From WHSW01 sp963767285 (GTDB lineage Bacteria; Actinomycetota; Thermoleophilia; Solirubrobacterales; 70-9): DNA of 64,000 nucleotides. Below are positions 34,184 through 43,091 of this stretch, piece by piece. Under the pieces are notes generated by a model that worked only from the letters and a program-made list of their open reading frames with translations, had not been told where the DNA came from and did not search any database. Location: positions 1,116,001 through 1,180,000 of the forward strand of contig CAVYDJ010000002.1 in the NCBI GenBank assembly GCA_963767285.1, in the 5' to 3' direction. Positions within the stretch are counted from its first letter, which is position 1; each line of letters opens with the position of its first letter. The position numbers and the translations under genes are program-made.

Positions 34184-34230
34184 AATCGATCGGTTTCAGT
34201 CCCGGTATGCGGGACTCAGGCCGATCGATT
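34184..34230. other. Long near-perfect hairpin in a convergent gap
   Basis: AATCGATCGG (34184-34193) pairs with CCGATCGATT (34221-34230), and AGTCCCG (34198-34204) with CGGGACT (34210-34216) around the loop GTATG. In RNA three of the four inner positions can also pair by G-U or A-U, giving a stem of about 20 bp. It lies in the 240-base gap between the small coiled-coil gene and sixA; I see no gene in that gap. A bidirectional terminator or structured RNA are both possible. Confidence 0.6.
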
Positions 34231-34240
34231 CGCGTCCGAC

Positions 34241-34675
34241 CTAGACGTGCGCGATTCGGCGTAGCTGGCCCGGGCGTAGGAGCGAGGTCAGGGTCGAGCC
34301 GTCGATCGCCGCCAGGCCGCCCTTCTTCATCTCGACCCGGCCGCCTGTGGTCAGCTGGATCGCTCGCGAGAGGTCTGGCTCGTGGCCGACCAGGAGCACC
34401 GTGCCGCGGCCTGCGGCGAGCTCGGCGGGGTCGAAGTCGCCGCCGCGCAGCGCCTCTGAGATCTCGGGCTCGATTCCGAGCGTCTCGCAGGCGATCCGCG
34501 CGGTGGCGAGCGCCCGGAGCTTCGGGCTCGTCAGGCAGACCTCGATGCCGGCGTCCAGCGCCGCCAGCGCGACGCCGGCGGCGACCGACTGGCGCTCGCC
34601 CTTCGCCGTCAGCGGGCGCGATGCATCGTCGTCGGCGTCGTCCGAGGCATCCCCGTGTCGCAGCAGCCAGATCAC
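34241..34675 (-). CDS. sixA: SixA-type phosphohistidine phosphatase
   Basis: A 144-residue histidine-phosphatase-superfamily protein. LLRHGDA carries the catalytic His, LTSPKLRALATARIA the phosphate-binding Arg, and LLVGHEPDLS the second His. The short, minimal domain is typical of SixA, which removes phosphate from His residues of phosphorelay or PTS proteins. Divergent from dnaE by 69 bases. No adjacent phosphorelay gene; the closest histidine kinase is at 40968. Confidence 0.88.
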   Translation of the reverse strand: MIWLLRHGDASDDADDDASRPLTAKGERQSVAAGVALAALDAGIEVCLTSPKLRALATARIACETLGIEPEISEALRGGDFDPAELAAGRGTVLLVGHEPDLSRAIQLTTGGRVEMKKGGLAAIDGSTLTSLLRPGQLRRIAHV

Positions 34676-34744
34676 GAAAACGGATCGTCGCAGTTAGCGA
34701 ATTCACACGCCGGTGGCATCTGGCGCGCTTGCGATGATCGCTAA

Positions 34745-37700
34745 GTGAGCGTCGCCCACCTCCACGTCCACAGTGAGTACTCGCTGCTCGACGGTGCCTG
34801 CAAGATCGAGGCGATGGCTGCGCGCGCCGCGGCGCTCGGCATGCCGGCCCTCGGGTTGACCGACCACGGCGTCATGAACGGCGTCATCGAGCACTACAAG
34901 GCGTGCCGCAAGCACGACGTGAGGCCGATCCTCGGGCTCGAGGCCTACCTGGTCGACGACCGCCGCGCCGAGGGGCGCGTCGAGCGCAACCACCTGACGC
35001 TGCTGGCGGCGAACGACACCGGCTTTCGCAACCTGGTCAAGCTGACCTCGGCCGGCTTCCTCGAGGGCTTCAAGCGCGGCAAGGCGAACGTCGACATGGA
35101 GCTCCTCGCCCGCCACGCCGACGGCGTGATCGCGCTCACCGGCTGCCTGCAGTCGCGATTCTGCCGCCGCCTGGTCGAGGAGCGCCCCGCCGACGCCCGC
35201 GCCCACCTCGACGACCTGGTCCAGGTGTTCGGGCCGGAGGACGTCTACTTCGAGGTCCAGGAGAACGGGATCCCCGAGCAGGCCAAGGCCAACGAGGGCA
35301 TCGCCCGCTACGCCCGCGAGCTCGGCCGGCCGCTGGTCGCGACCGCCGACGTCCACTACCTGCACCGCGAGGACTACCAAAACCACGCCGCGCTGCTCTG
35401 CGTGCAGACGAAGTCGACGCTCGAGCAGCCGAAGCTCACCTTCGACACGAACGAGTTCTTCCTCAAGGACGCGGAGGAGATGGAGAAGGCCTTCGAGGCG
35501 TGGCCGGGCGCCGTGGCCACGACGCTCGAGATCGCCGAGCGCTGCGAGGTCGAGATCGAGCTCGGCAAGCTGCTGCTGCCGCGCTTCCCGACCCCCGACG
35601 GCGAGGAGCCCGGGGCGATGGTGAGACGGCTGGTCGACGAGGGCCTGCGCCGCCGCTACGGCGATCCGATTCCCGCCGAAGCGCGTGAGCGGACCGACTA
35701 CGAGCTCGGCGTGATCGCCGAGATGGGCTTCGAGTCGTACTTCCTGATCGTCTGGGACTTCGTCAACTACGCGAAGGAGAACGGGGTCGCAGTCGGGCCG
35801 GGGCGCGGCTCGGCGGCGGGATCGATCGTCGCCTACGCACTGAACATCACCGATCTCGATCCGCTCGAGAACGACCTCCTGTTCGAGCGCTTCCTCAACC
35901 CGGCGCGCAAGTCGATGCCGGATATCGACATCGACTTCTCGGTCCGCGGCCGCGAGCGCGTGATCCGCTACGTCCAGGAGAAGTACGGCCGCGAGTCGGT
36001 GGCCCAGATCATCACCTTCGGCAAGATGGCGCCGCGGGCGGCGACCCGCGACTCGGCCCGCGTGCTCGGCTACGACTACGCGACAGGCGACCGGGCCGCG
36101 AAGCTGATCCCGGAGCCGATCATGGGCCGCAGCCCGAGCTTCGCGGATTGCCTGAAGCCCGGCCAGGAGCTGCGCAAGGCGGTCGACGCCGACGCTGACG
36201 TCAGGCGGATCGTCGACGTGGCGAAGGGCCTCGAGGGGATCGTCCGCAACAACTCGATCCACGCCGCGGCGGTGGTGATCGCCGACCGCCCGCTTGACGA
36301 GATCGTTCCCCTCCAGCTCGCCGAGGACCGGGGCGCCGCGGCCGAGAAGGGCGCCAACGGCAAGCCCGAGCGCCAGTACAAGATCGTCACCCAGTACTCG
36401 ATGGGGCCGATCGAGGAGATCGGCCTGCTGAAGATGGACTTCCTCGGCCTGCGCAACCTCGACGTGATCGAGGACGCCGTCGAGATCATCCGCCGGTCGC
36501 GCGACGTCGAGGTCGAGATGGAGTCGATCCCGCTCGACGACGCGAAGACCTACGAGATGCTCGCCCGCGGCGACTCCGTCGGCGTCTTCCAGCTCGAGTC
36601 CGAGGGCATGCGCGAGGCGCTGCGGCAGATCCGACCGACCGAGTTCAACGACATCGTCGCGATCGGCGCCCTCTACCGCCCGGGCGCGATGCGCTTCATC
36701 CCCGACTACGCGCGCGGCAAGCGCAACCCGGCCTCGGTCACCTACCAGGATCCGCGCCTGCGGCCGATCACCCAGGAGACCTACGGGTGCTGCGTCTACC
36801 AGGAACAGCTGATGGAGATCGCGAAGCAGGTCGGCGGCTTCACCCCGGCCGAGGCCGACGATCTACGCAAGGCGGTCGGTAAGAAGAAGCGCGACCTGAT
36901 GGCGACGATGGAGGCCAAGTTCATCGACGGCTGCGCGGCCTCTGGAACCGCCCCGGCCGTCGCCAAGGACCTATGGGGGCTGATGACGGCCGCGGCCGAC
37001 TACTCGTTCAACAAGTCCCACGCTGCCTGCTACGCGCTGATCTCCTACCGGACCGCCTATCTGAAGGCGAACTACCCGGCCGAGTACATGGCCGCGGTGA
37101 TCTCCTCGGTGATGTCGACGAAGGACAAGGTGCCGTTCTTCGTCAACCGCTGCGAGGAGATGGGGATCGACGTCCTGCCCCCTGACGTCAACTCCTCCGA
37201 CCACGGGTTCGTCGTGTCCGGCAACTCGATCCGCTTCGGGCTCGACGCGGTCAAGAACGTCGGCCATGCCGCGGTCCAGACGATCATCGCGTCACGCGAG
37301 GCGGACGGGCCCTTCGAGTCGATCTGGGACTTCTGCGAGCGGGCCGACTCGCGCGCCATCAACAAGCGGGCGATCGAGTGCCTGATCAAGTGCGGGGCGC
37401 TCGACTCGACCGGCGACCCGCGCAAGGGGATGCTCGAGGCCCTGGTCTCGGCGCAGTCGGCCGGCCAGAAGGCCCAGGAGGACTCGCGGCGCGGCCAGGG
37501 CTCGATCTTCGATCTCGGCGGCGGCGAGCAGACGCCGGCCGCGGGCGGCGCCTTCGGGGCGCCCGCGCACCCGCCGGTGCCTGCCGGCGAGTTCGACCAG
37601 CGCGAGCTGCTGCGGCTCGAGAAGGAGACCCTGGGCACCTTCGTGTCGGCGCACCCGCTGGGCGAGGTGCGGGAGGCGTTGCGGGCCCGGGTCGAGCGCC

Positions 37701-38254
37701 CCCTCGCCGACGTGCCGTCGATGGCGGACGGCGCCTGGGTGACGGTCGGCGGGATCGTCACCGAGGCGAAGAAGGTCCGCACCCGTCGCGGCGGATACGT
37801 GATGTTCGCCGCCCTCGACGACCTCGAGGGGCGCCTGGACCTGTTCGTCCGCGACGCCGCGTCCGACGTCGCCGAGGTGATCGAGGTCGACCGGGTCGCG
37901 GTGATCCGCGGGCGGGTCGACAAGGGTGAGGCCGGCAAGCTCAGCCTGGTCGTCCACGAGGCCGAGGCGTTCGAGCCGGGGGCGGACGAGGTTGCGGCCG
38001 CCCGCGCGAAGGCGAGCCAGGCGGCCGGGCCGCTGATCCTGCGCGTCAACGCCGCCGAGTTCGGCGCCGGCCTGATCGAGGAGCTGAAGGCGCTGTTCGG
38101 CGACTTCCCGGGCGAGAACGAGGTTCAGCTGGAGATGCGGACCCGGGAAGGGACCCGAAAGCTGAAGTTCGGCGACGGCTACCGCGTCGCCACCTCGCCG
38201 GCGCTGCTCGCCGAGCTGGACCAGCTCCTCGGCCCTGCCGCGTTGGCCGCATAA
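34745..38254 (+). CDS. dnaE: DNA polymerase III alpha subunit
   Basis: A 1169-residue C-family replicative polymerase. The N-terminal PHP domain starts VAHLHVHSEYSLLDGACKI. The palm has GPGRGSAAGSIVAYAL and the catalytic PDIDIDFS near residue 395; FNKSHAACYALISYRTAYLK is in the fingers. A helix-hairpin-helix region and an OB fold (VTVGGIVTEAKKVRT near residue 1000) follow, then a weakly conserved tail. Length and order fit DnaE1 rather than the error-prone DnaE2. GTG start. A Cys-rich protein gene follows 29 bases later. Confidence 0.96.
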   Translation: MSVAHLHVHSEYSLLDGACKIEAMAARAAALGMPALGLTDHGVMNGVIEHYKACRKHDVRPILGLEAYLVDDRRAEGRVERNHLTLLAANDTGFRNLVKLTSAGFLEGFKRGKANVDMELLARHADGVIALTGCLQSRFCRRLVEERPADARAHLDDLVQVFGPEDVYFEVQENGIPEQAKANEGIARYARELGRPLVATADVHYLHREDYQNHAALLCVQTKSTLEQPKLTFDTNEFFLKDAEEMEKAFEAWPGAVATTLEIAERCEVEIELGKLLLPRFPTPDGEEPGAMVRRLVDEGLRRRYGDPIPAEARERTDYELGVIAEMGFESYFLIVWDFVNYAKENGVAVGPGRGSAAGSIVAYALNITDLDPLENDLLFERFLNPARKSMPDIDIDFSVRGRERVIRYVQEKYGRESVAQIITFGKMAPRAATRDSARVLGYDYATGDRAAKLIPEPIMGRSPSFADCLKPGQELRKAVDADADVRRIVDVAKGLEGIVRNNSIHAAAVVIADRPLDEIVPLQLAEDRGAAAEKGANGKPERQYKIVTQYSMGPIEEIGLLKMDFLGLRNLDVIEDAVEIIRRSRDVEVEMESIPLDDAKTYEMLARGDSVGVFQLESEGMREALRQIRPTEFNDIVAIGALYRPGAMRFIPDYARGKRNPASVTYQDPRLRPITQETYGCCVYQEQLMEIAKQVGGFTPAEADDLRKAVGKKKRDLMATMEAKFIDGCAASGTAPAVAKDLWGLMTAAADYSFNKSHAACYALISYRTAYLKANYPAEYMAAVISSVMSTKDKVPFFVNRCEEMGIDVLPPDVNSSDHGFVVSGNSIRFGLDAVKNVGHAAVQTIIASREADGPFESIWDFCERADSRAINKRAIECLIKCGALDSTGDPRKGMLEALVSAQSAGQKAQEDSRRGQGSIFDLGGGEQTPAAGGAFGAPAHPPVPAGEFDQRELLRLEKETLGTFVSAHPLGEVREALRARVERPLADVPSMADGAWVTVGGIVTEAKKVRTRRGGYVMFAALDDLEGRLDLFVRDAASDVAEVIEVDRVAVIRGRVDKGEAGKLSLVVHEAEAFEPGADEVAAARAKASQAAGPLILRVNAAEFGAGLIEELKALFGDFPGENEVQLEMRTREGTRKLKFGDGYRVATSPALLAELDQLLGPAALAA

Positions 38255-38283
38255 CCGCCGGTCCTGGCGCATAGACTTCGTTC

Positions 38284-38691
38284 GTGGCAACGATCCAGCG
38301 ATCGGGGAGTCAGATCAGCGAGTGCCGGCGCTGTCGGACCTTCTGCGACAAGCTGATCGAGCCGCGCGGTTGCATCGAGCTCGGCTGCCGGTACCTCTAC
38401 AGCTACGAGGACCAGCTGACCGGGGGCCGCTATATGGGGTGCATCCGCAAGGTCTTCCGGGCTGAGATCGACGTCGACATGTTCGAGCTCGCCGAAGCCG
38501 ACGGCGGCTACGGCGGGATCAAGATGTCCGGTCAGCCGCTGCCCCAGTGCCAGTTCCGGGTCGAGCCCTGTTATGAGGGCAACGGCGCCTCGTTCGCGTG
38601 CGTGAACCCGCGCTTTTTCGACTGCACCGACGACGGCCCGGAGGGGATCCGGGCCTTCGATCTTCGTAACGCGCTCGAAGACGCGGCCTAG
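38284..38691 (+). CDS. Cys-rich small protein of unknown function
   Basis: A 135-residue soluble protein with ten cysteines, several in pairs: ECRRCRTFC, GCIELGC, then single Cys in MGC, PQC, EPC, FAC and FDC. The pattern suggests zinc or iron-sulfur binding, with no known domain that I recognise. It has no signal peptide, so the cysteines are probably reduced or metal-bound in the cytoplasm. GTG start 29 bases after dnaE; co-transcription with dnaE is likely. Confidence 0.72.
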   Translation: MATIQRSGSQISECRRCRTFCDKLIEPRGCIELGCRYLYSYEDQLTGGRYMGCIRKVFRAEIDVDMFELAEADGGYGGIKMSGQPLPQCQFRVEPCYEGNGASFACVNPRFFDCTDDGPEGIRAFDLRNALEDAA

Positions 38692-38737
38692 TCGACGTTC
38701 ATCCGATCCCCGTTCGGTCACGTAAATGCGACCGGCT

Positions 38738-38745
38738 GCCGATAG
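38738..38745 (+). promoter_or_regulatory. GCCGATAG -10-like element
   Basis: CTGCCGATAG at 38736-38745 is identical to the 10 bases at 13176-13185 upstream of the ATQ-module gene B and close to the minus-strand copy at 22019-22028. It lies 50 bases before the sugar-transferase ATG. It resembles a sigma-28-type -10 box, with no matching TAAA at the right distance. Confidence 0.35.
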
Positions 38746-38794
38746 TCCAGGCAGAGTTCATATGCGGATGACGGAGAAAAAGCCGGGGGGAAGG

Positions 38795-40315
38795 ATGAGC
38801 GCGCTGCCCGCGCAGCGGACGTTCGACTTCGCCTGCCTGGAGGTGGCGCCGGCGCTGGTCGCAGGCGTCGTCGCGCTCACCCACGTCGATCTCGGCGCCG
38901 CCACCCTCGTGACGGGCGGAGTGTTCGCCTGTTCCTGGGCGCTCGGCCGGGGTGCCTATCCGCTCCACCTGATGCCGCTCGGCGGCGCGCTGGCCCGCGG
39001 GTTGGCGGTGCTGGCCGGCGTCGTCTGCGCCTGGCTGATCTCGATGACGCTGGACCCGCTCAACGCGGCGCAGCTGATCGTCCCGCTGCTCTCGGCCTGG
39101 CTGATGCTCGGATTCGGGCTCGGCCTCACTTCGAGCCTCGAGCCGAAGCTTGCCGTTCGGGTCGCCGTCATCGGCTCACCCGAGCTCGCCACTGCGCTGC
39201 AGGCAGAGCTCGACCTGCTCGAGCTGCGCCGCTGGGAGCTGATCGGCTGGGTCGACTTCACCGACGACGGGCTGACGGCCGCGGCTGACGCGCCGCCGTC
39301 GCTCGGGTTCGCCGCCTCGATCGAGACGATCGTCGAAGAGCACGACATCGACCTGCTGGTCTTCGGAGTCCGCGAGTCCGACCGCCACGCCGGCGAGTGG
39401 CTGGGCGTCGACTCGATCACGGCCCTCGAGCGGGTGGTCGAGGTCTGCGTCGACCTGGACCGGCGCGTGATCGGCGCCGACCAGTTCTTCGAGCAGAACT
39501 TCGGCCACGTGCCGCTGGCGGCGATCAACGCAGCCTGGTTCCAGTACGTGATCCACCCGCGCTTCCACGCCACGCCGGCGGGCCGCAAGCGCGTCTACGA
39601 CTTCGTCTTCGCGCTCGGGATCGCGGTCGTGCTGACCCCGCTGTTCCTGGTCGCGATGCTGTGCGTGAAGCTGTTCGGCGGCCCGGGCCCGCTCTTCCAC
39701 GTCCAGCGCCGCGTCGGCGAGGGCGGCGAGGAGTTCACGCTCCGCAAGCTGCGGACGATGCGCGTCGACGCCGAGGCGGAGGACACGCCCCAGTGGTCGG
39801 GCGACGACGACCATCGCCAGACCCGGATCGGTCGCATCCTGCGCCAGACCCACATCGACGAAATGCCGCAGCTGTGGAACGTCGTCAAGGGTCAGATGTC
39901 CGTGGTCGGGCCCCGGCCGGAGCGCCGGGAGTTCGTGCAGAAGCTCGAGACCGAGCTGCCGTTCTACGACCGCCGCCTGATGGTCAAGCCAGGCCTGACC
40001 GGCTGGGCGCAGGTGAGCTGCGGCTACGCGGGCAGCAAGGCGGGGACGGCCTGGAAGCTCTCCTTCGACCTCTACTACCTCAAGCACCGCTCGCCGATCT
40101 TCGACCTGCTGATCGGGGTCGAGACGATCGCCGTGCCGCTGCGCGACCTGCGCCGCCCGCCACTGCGCGGCGCGAACGAGCTCGTGCTGCCTCAGCACCT
40201 GCGCGACGCGACGCACAACCTTGACCTGCCGAGCCCCGAACCTGCACAGGCTCCCGTCCCGACCGCGGCGCCGGCGGCTTCGCCCGTCAACCTCGCTCAG
40301 GCGCGGAAGCGGTAG
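38795..40315 (+). CDS. Polyprenyl-phosphate sugar-1-phosphate transferase, copy 2
   Basis: A 506-residue paralogue of the enzyme at 26670: N-terminal membrane helices, a Rossmann region (VAVIGSPELA), a further helix, and the catalytic domain with KRVYDFVFALG, LRKLRTMRVDAE, HIDEMPQLWNVV, VVGPRPERREF and KPGLTGWAQVSCGY. It starts polysaccharide synthesis on undecaprenyl phosphate. ATG 38795 follows GGGGGGAAGG; earlier ATGs at 38726, 38762 and 38768 remain possible. The C-terminal 45 residues are Pro/Ala-rich and overlap the response-regulator gene tail to tail by 19 bases. Confidence 0.9.
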   Translation: MSALPAQRTFDFACLEVAPALVAGVVALTHVDLGAATLVTGGVFACSWALGRGAYPLHLMPLGGALARGLAVLAGVVCAWLISMTLDPLNAAQLIVPLLSAWLMLGFGLGLTSSLEPKLAVRVAVIGSPELATALQAELDLLELRRWELIGWVDFTDDGLTAAADAPPSLGFAASIETIVEEHDIDLLVFGVRESDRHAGEWLGVDSITALERVVEVCVDLDRRVIGADQFFEQNFGHVPLAAINAAWFQYVIHPRFHATPAGRKRVYDFVFALGIAVVLTPLFLVAMLCVKLFGGPGPLFHVQRRVGEGGEEFTLRKLRTMRVDAEAEDTPQWSGDDDHRQTRIGRILRQTHIDEMPQLWNVVKGQMSVVGPRPERREFVQKLETELPFYDRRLMVKPGLTGWAQVSCGYAGSKAGTAWKLSFDLYYLKHRSPIFDLLIGVETIAVPLRDLRRPPLRGANELVLPQHLRDATHNLDLPSPEPAQAPVPTAAPAASPVNLAQARKR

Positions 40316-40959
40316 CCGACCCCGCGCACGGTCTCGAAGCGGCCCTGTCCGAGCTTCTTGCGCAGGTAGCCCACGTAGACGTCGACGACGTTCGACCCCG
40401 GGTCGTAGTCGTAGCCCCAGACGCGCGCCAGCAGCTGCTCGCGGCTCAGGACCTGGTTGGGGTGCTGGAGGAAGGTCCGCAGGAGCTCGAACTCGCGTGC
40501 GCTGAGCTCGACCGTTTCACCGCCGACGCTCGCCCAGCGGGTCCGCAGGTCAAGCGCGACCTCGCCGACCCGCAGCTGGGTCTCCTCGGCCGCCGAATCG
40601 TCGCCGCGGAGCCGGACGCGGATCCGGGCGACCAGCTCCTCGAAGTGAAACGGCTTCGGCAGGTAGTCGTCGGCTCCGGTCTCGAGCCCCTCGACGCGGT
40701 CGTGCGGGTCGCCTCGCGCGGTGAGCACGATCACGGGCAGCCGCTGGCCCGCGGCGCGGAGGTCGCGCAGCACCTCGAGCCCGTCCTTGCGCGGCAGGCT
40801 GAGGTCGAGGATCAGGAGATCGAAGTTGGCGTCGTCGGCGAGCGACTCCGCGCTGACGCCGTCGGCGACGACCGTCGTCGTGAACCCGCTCGCTCGCAGG
40901 CCCTTCTCGAGGAACGACGCGAGCCGCGCCTCGTCCTCGGCGATCAGAATCCGGCTCAC
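40297..40959 (-). CDS. OmpR/PhoB-family response regulator
   Basis: A 220-residue two-domain regulator. The receiver has the acidic pair in ILIAEDEARL, the phospho-Asp in LLILDLSLP, the Thr in VLTARGD and the Lys in YLPKPF. The winged-helix domain (residues 125-218) has LSAREFELLRTFLQ and NVVDVYVGYLRKKL. It is encoded just after its kinase gene (8 bases). Tandem 11-bp repeats at 43028-43091 are a good candidate binding site for this family. Confidence 0.92.
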   Translation of the reverse strand: MSRILIAEDEARLASFLEKGLRASGFTTTVVADGVSAESLADDANFDLLILDLSLPRKDGLEVLRDLRAAGQRLPVIVLTARGDPHDRVEGLETGADDYLPKPFHFEELVARIRVRLRGDDSAAEETQLRVGEVALDLRTRWASVGGETVELSAREFELLRTFLQHPNQVLSREQLLARVWGYDYDPGSNVVDVYVGYLRKKLGQGRFETVRGVGYRFRA

Positions 40960-40967
40960 CTAAGGCC

Positions 40968-42413
40968 TCACGGGAGGTAACTGGAGGCGGGGAGGACGAT
41001 CGTGAACGTGGCGCCGAGCCCCGGCCGCGAGTCGAGCTCGACCCGGCCCCCGTGCGCCTCGGCGATCGCCTGCACGATCGAGAGCCCGAGCCCGAGCCCG
41101 TCGGAGCTCGTGTCGGCGCGGGCGTAGCGGTTGAAGATCCGCTCGCTGTCGGACTCGTCGATACCCGGTCCTTCGTCGCGGACCCAGAGCCGGGCGCGGT
41201 CGCCGAGCAGCGAGCTGCCGAGCCAGATCGCCTCGCCCTCACGCGTGTAGCGGACGGCGTTCTCGGCCAGGTTCATCACCGCCTGGGTGAGCCGCTGCTG
41301 GTCGGCGACGAGGATCCCGACCCCGGTGCCGTCGAGGCGCCAGTCGCGGTCGCCGAGGCTGCGGGCCTTGGCGAACAGGTCGTGGGTGAACAGGTCCAGG
41401 TCGACCGGGCCCGTGCGCAGGAAGTCCGGGCGCGGCGCCTTGGCAAGCAGCAGCAGATCATCGACGTACCGGCTCATCTGGTCGAGCTCGTCCTGGATCA
41501 CGTAGATCGCCTCCTCGCGCTCGGTGGGCGAGTCCCCGAGCGTCTCGAGGTGGCCGCGGATCACCGTGATCGGCGTGCGCAGCTCGTGGCTGACGTCGGA
41601 GAGGAAGTCCTTCTGATTCGCGAACGCGACCTCGAGCCGGTCGAGCATGCTGTTGAAGGTGCGCCCGAGCTCGGCGATCTCGTCGTGGCCGCGCACCGGG
41701 ATCCGGCCCGAGAGGTCGGTCTCGGAGATGTTGCGCGCCGTGCGGGAGAGCGCGTTCAAGGGCGCGATCGCCCGCCCTGCGGCGAGCCAGATGAACAGCG
41801 AGGCGATCAGCATGACCACGAGCGCGACCCCGATCGCGATGCGCACAGCGCTCTCGACCTGGTCGCGCTCCTCGGTGGTCAGCGAGGCGGCGACCAGGAC
41901 ACCGTGCGAATTGCCGATCGACACGGGCACGACGACGTAGCGGGACTCGCCGAGCGGGGTGTCGAGGTCGCCACTGGTCGCTTCCTTGGTCCTCGCCAGC
42001 GAGTCGTAGGCCTCGGCGAGCTTCACCTGGCTCGGATCGGCCACCTCGGCCTTGAAGAGCTTGCCGTTGATGAATGTGACCAGCGTCCCGTCGGCGGGGG
42101 GCGCGGTCTTGCGCAGGTAGGTGTCGAACAGCTGCTGAACGCCGCCGAAGGGCTCGCCGTTGATCGGCCGCCCTGCCTCGGAGACCTCCTGCAGGGAATC
42201 GACCTCGCGGACGAGCTCGGTCTCGACCTGATCGCCGATCCGCGAGAGCAGGACCTGGCGCAGCACGAGCACCGATGCGGCGGTGGAGAGCACCAGCAAA
42301 GCGAGGAACGAGACCAGCACCCGGGTGCGAACTCCCGACAGCAACGAGATGCGGTCATTCGCACTTTCGGTGATCTCGCCCTCCGCGGAGCGAGTCCGGG
42401 AGTCGATCAACAC
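40968..42413 (-). CDS. Membrane sensor histidine kinase
   Basis: A 481-residue kinase: a first helix near residues 32-52, an outer domain of about 140 residues, a second helix near 192-214, HAMP (AAGRAIAPLNALSRTARNI), the dimerisation box with the phospho-acceptor His in FLSDVSHELRTPI, and the ATP lid with NLAENAVRY (N), DEGPGI (G1) and GLGLGLSIV (G2). It should phosphorylate the OmpR-type regulator downstream. GTG start at 42413. The outer domain has no recognised fold, so the signal is unknown. Confidence 0.92.
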   Translation of the reverse strand: MLIDSRTRSAEGEITESANDRISLLSGVRTRVLVSFLALLVLSTAASVLVLRQVLLSRIGDQVETELVREVDSLQEVSEAGRPINGEPFGGVQQLFDTYLRKTAPPADGTLVTFINGKLFKAEVADPSQVKLAEAYDSLARTKEATSGDLDTPLGESRYVVVPVSIGNSHGVLVAASLTTEERDQVESAVRIAIGVALVVMLIASLFIWLAAGRAIAPLNALSRTARNISETDLSGRIPVRGHDEIAELGRTFNSMLDRLEVAFANQKDFLSDVSHELRTPITVIRGHLETLGDSPTEREEAIYVIQDELDQMSRYVDDLLLLAKAPRPDFLRTGPVDLDLFTHDLFAKARSLGDRDWRLDGTGVGILVADQQRLTQAVMNLAENAVRYTREGEAIWLGSSLLGDRARLWVRDEGPGIDESDSERIFNRYARADTSSDGLGLGLSIVQAIAEAHGGRVELDSRPGLGATFTIVLPASSYLP

Positions 42414-42463
42414 GTGAAAACTGTAACCGGGATCGGCGCGGATCAGTGCGATTCGGCGTGCAG

Positions 42464-42483
42464 AGGCACTAGTACATGTGCCT
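42464..42483. promoter_or_regulatory. Imperfect palindrome AGGCAC-N8-GTGCCT
   Basis: A perfect 6-bp inverted repeat with a central GTAC, 51 bases upstream of the histidine-kinase start and 21 bases past the stop of the Gly-rich gene. It may be an operator for the two-component genes or a weak terminator. Confidence 0.4.
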
Positions 42484-42503
42484 AGGGCCGCGGCGCGGGC
42501 GGC

Positions 42504-42980
42504 CTAGTTCAGGCGTGAGGTGAGCCGGCTGAGCGTGTCCGCGTACTGGTCGTCGGAGGGCGTGTTTGAACCGCCATCGCCATTCCCCAGACCGTCGTCG
42601 CCACGGGCCGTCCCGCCGCCGCCGCCGCCCTCGAGCGCGCCCGCGCCACCGGGTGTTCCCGCCGCACCTGGACCGGTGGCGCCGCCGCCCGGACCGCCGC
42701 CACCCGCGCCGCCGTTCGGACCGCCGTTGGCGCCGCCGGGGCCATTGCCGCCCTGGCCGTTGTCGTCGCCGTCACCGTCGCCGTCGCCTTCATCCGGGCC
42801 CGTGTAACCAAGCGGACCTGGAGGCGAGCCGGAGCTGGCGCTCCCGGGTCCTTCGACCCCGGAGAGCGGGCTTTCGCTCTCGGGTTGCAGCAAGGTGGCG
42901 AAGACGATCACCAAGAGCACGCCGACGACCGCCGCTTGAACGGCGATTAGACGCGGGGAACCTCCGGTCAACCGCGCCAC
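42504..42980 (-). CDS. Membrane-anchored Gly/Asp-rich low-complexity protein
   Basis: A 158-residue protein with a single N-terminal helix (residues 11-31, LIAVQAAVVGVLLVIVFATLL region) and then a tract of Gly, Asp, Asn, Pro and Ala with GDGDGDGDD and GGAGGGG runs, ending in a short helical tail (YADTLSRLTSRLN). It is probably exported or surface-exposed. It lies upstream of the two-component genes on the same strand and divergent from the LPFTG protein gene. GTG start. The composition makes homology uncertain. Confidence 0.6.
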   Translation of the reverse strand: MARLTGGSPRLIAVQAAVVGVLLVIVFATLLQPESESPLSGVEGPGSASSGSPPGPLGYTGPDEGDGDGDGDDNGQGGNGPGGANGGPNGGAGGGGPGGGATGPGAAGTPGGAGALEGGGGGGTARGDDGLGNGDGGSNTPSDDQYADTLSRLTSRLN

Positions 42981-43027
42981 CCCTTACAGGGAAACGTGCG
43001 CATCCGCTTGCAAGCCTCGCGGATCCG

Positions 43028-43091
43028 GATGAGATGGCGATGAGAGGGACATGAGACGCAGATGAGGCACGAGCATGAGAGAGGTTCTCAT
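43028..43091. promoter_or_regulatory. Tandem 11-bp direct repeats (gATGAGa) plus inverted copy
   Basis: ATGAG starts at 43029, 43040, 43051 and 43062, exactly 11 bases apart, with a fifth at 43075. The last one pairs with TCTCAT at 43086-43091 as an inverted repeat with a 5-base spacer. Tandem 11-bp repeats are the usual operator form of OmpR/PhoB-type regulators. The array lies between the divergent Gly-rich and LPFTG genes. Confidence 0.65.

Noticed and set aside
34703..36262. A 519-codon minus-strand frame opposite dnaE
   Set aside because: dnaE is certain; the frame is codon-bias shadow.
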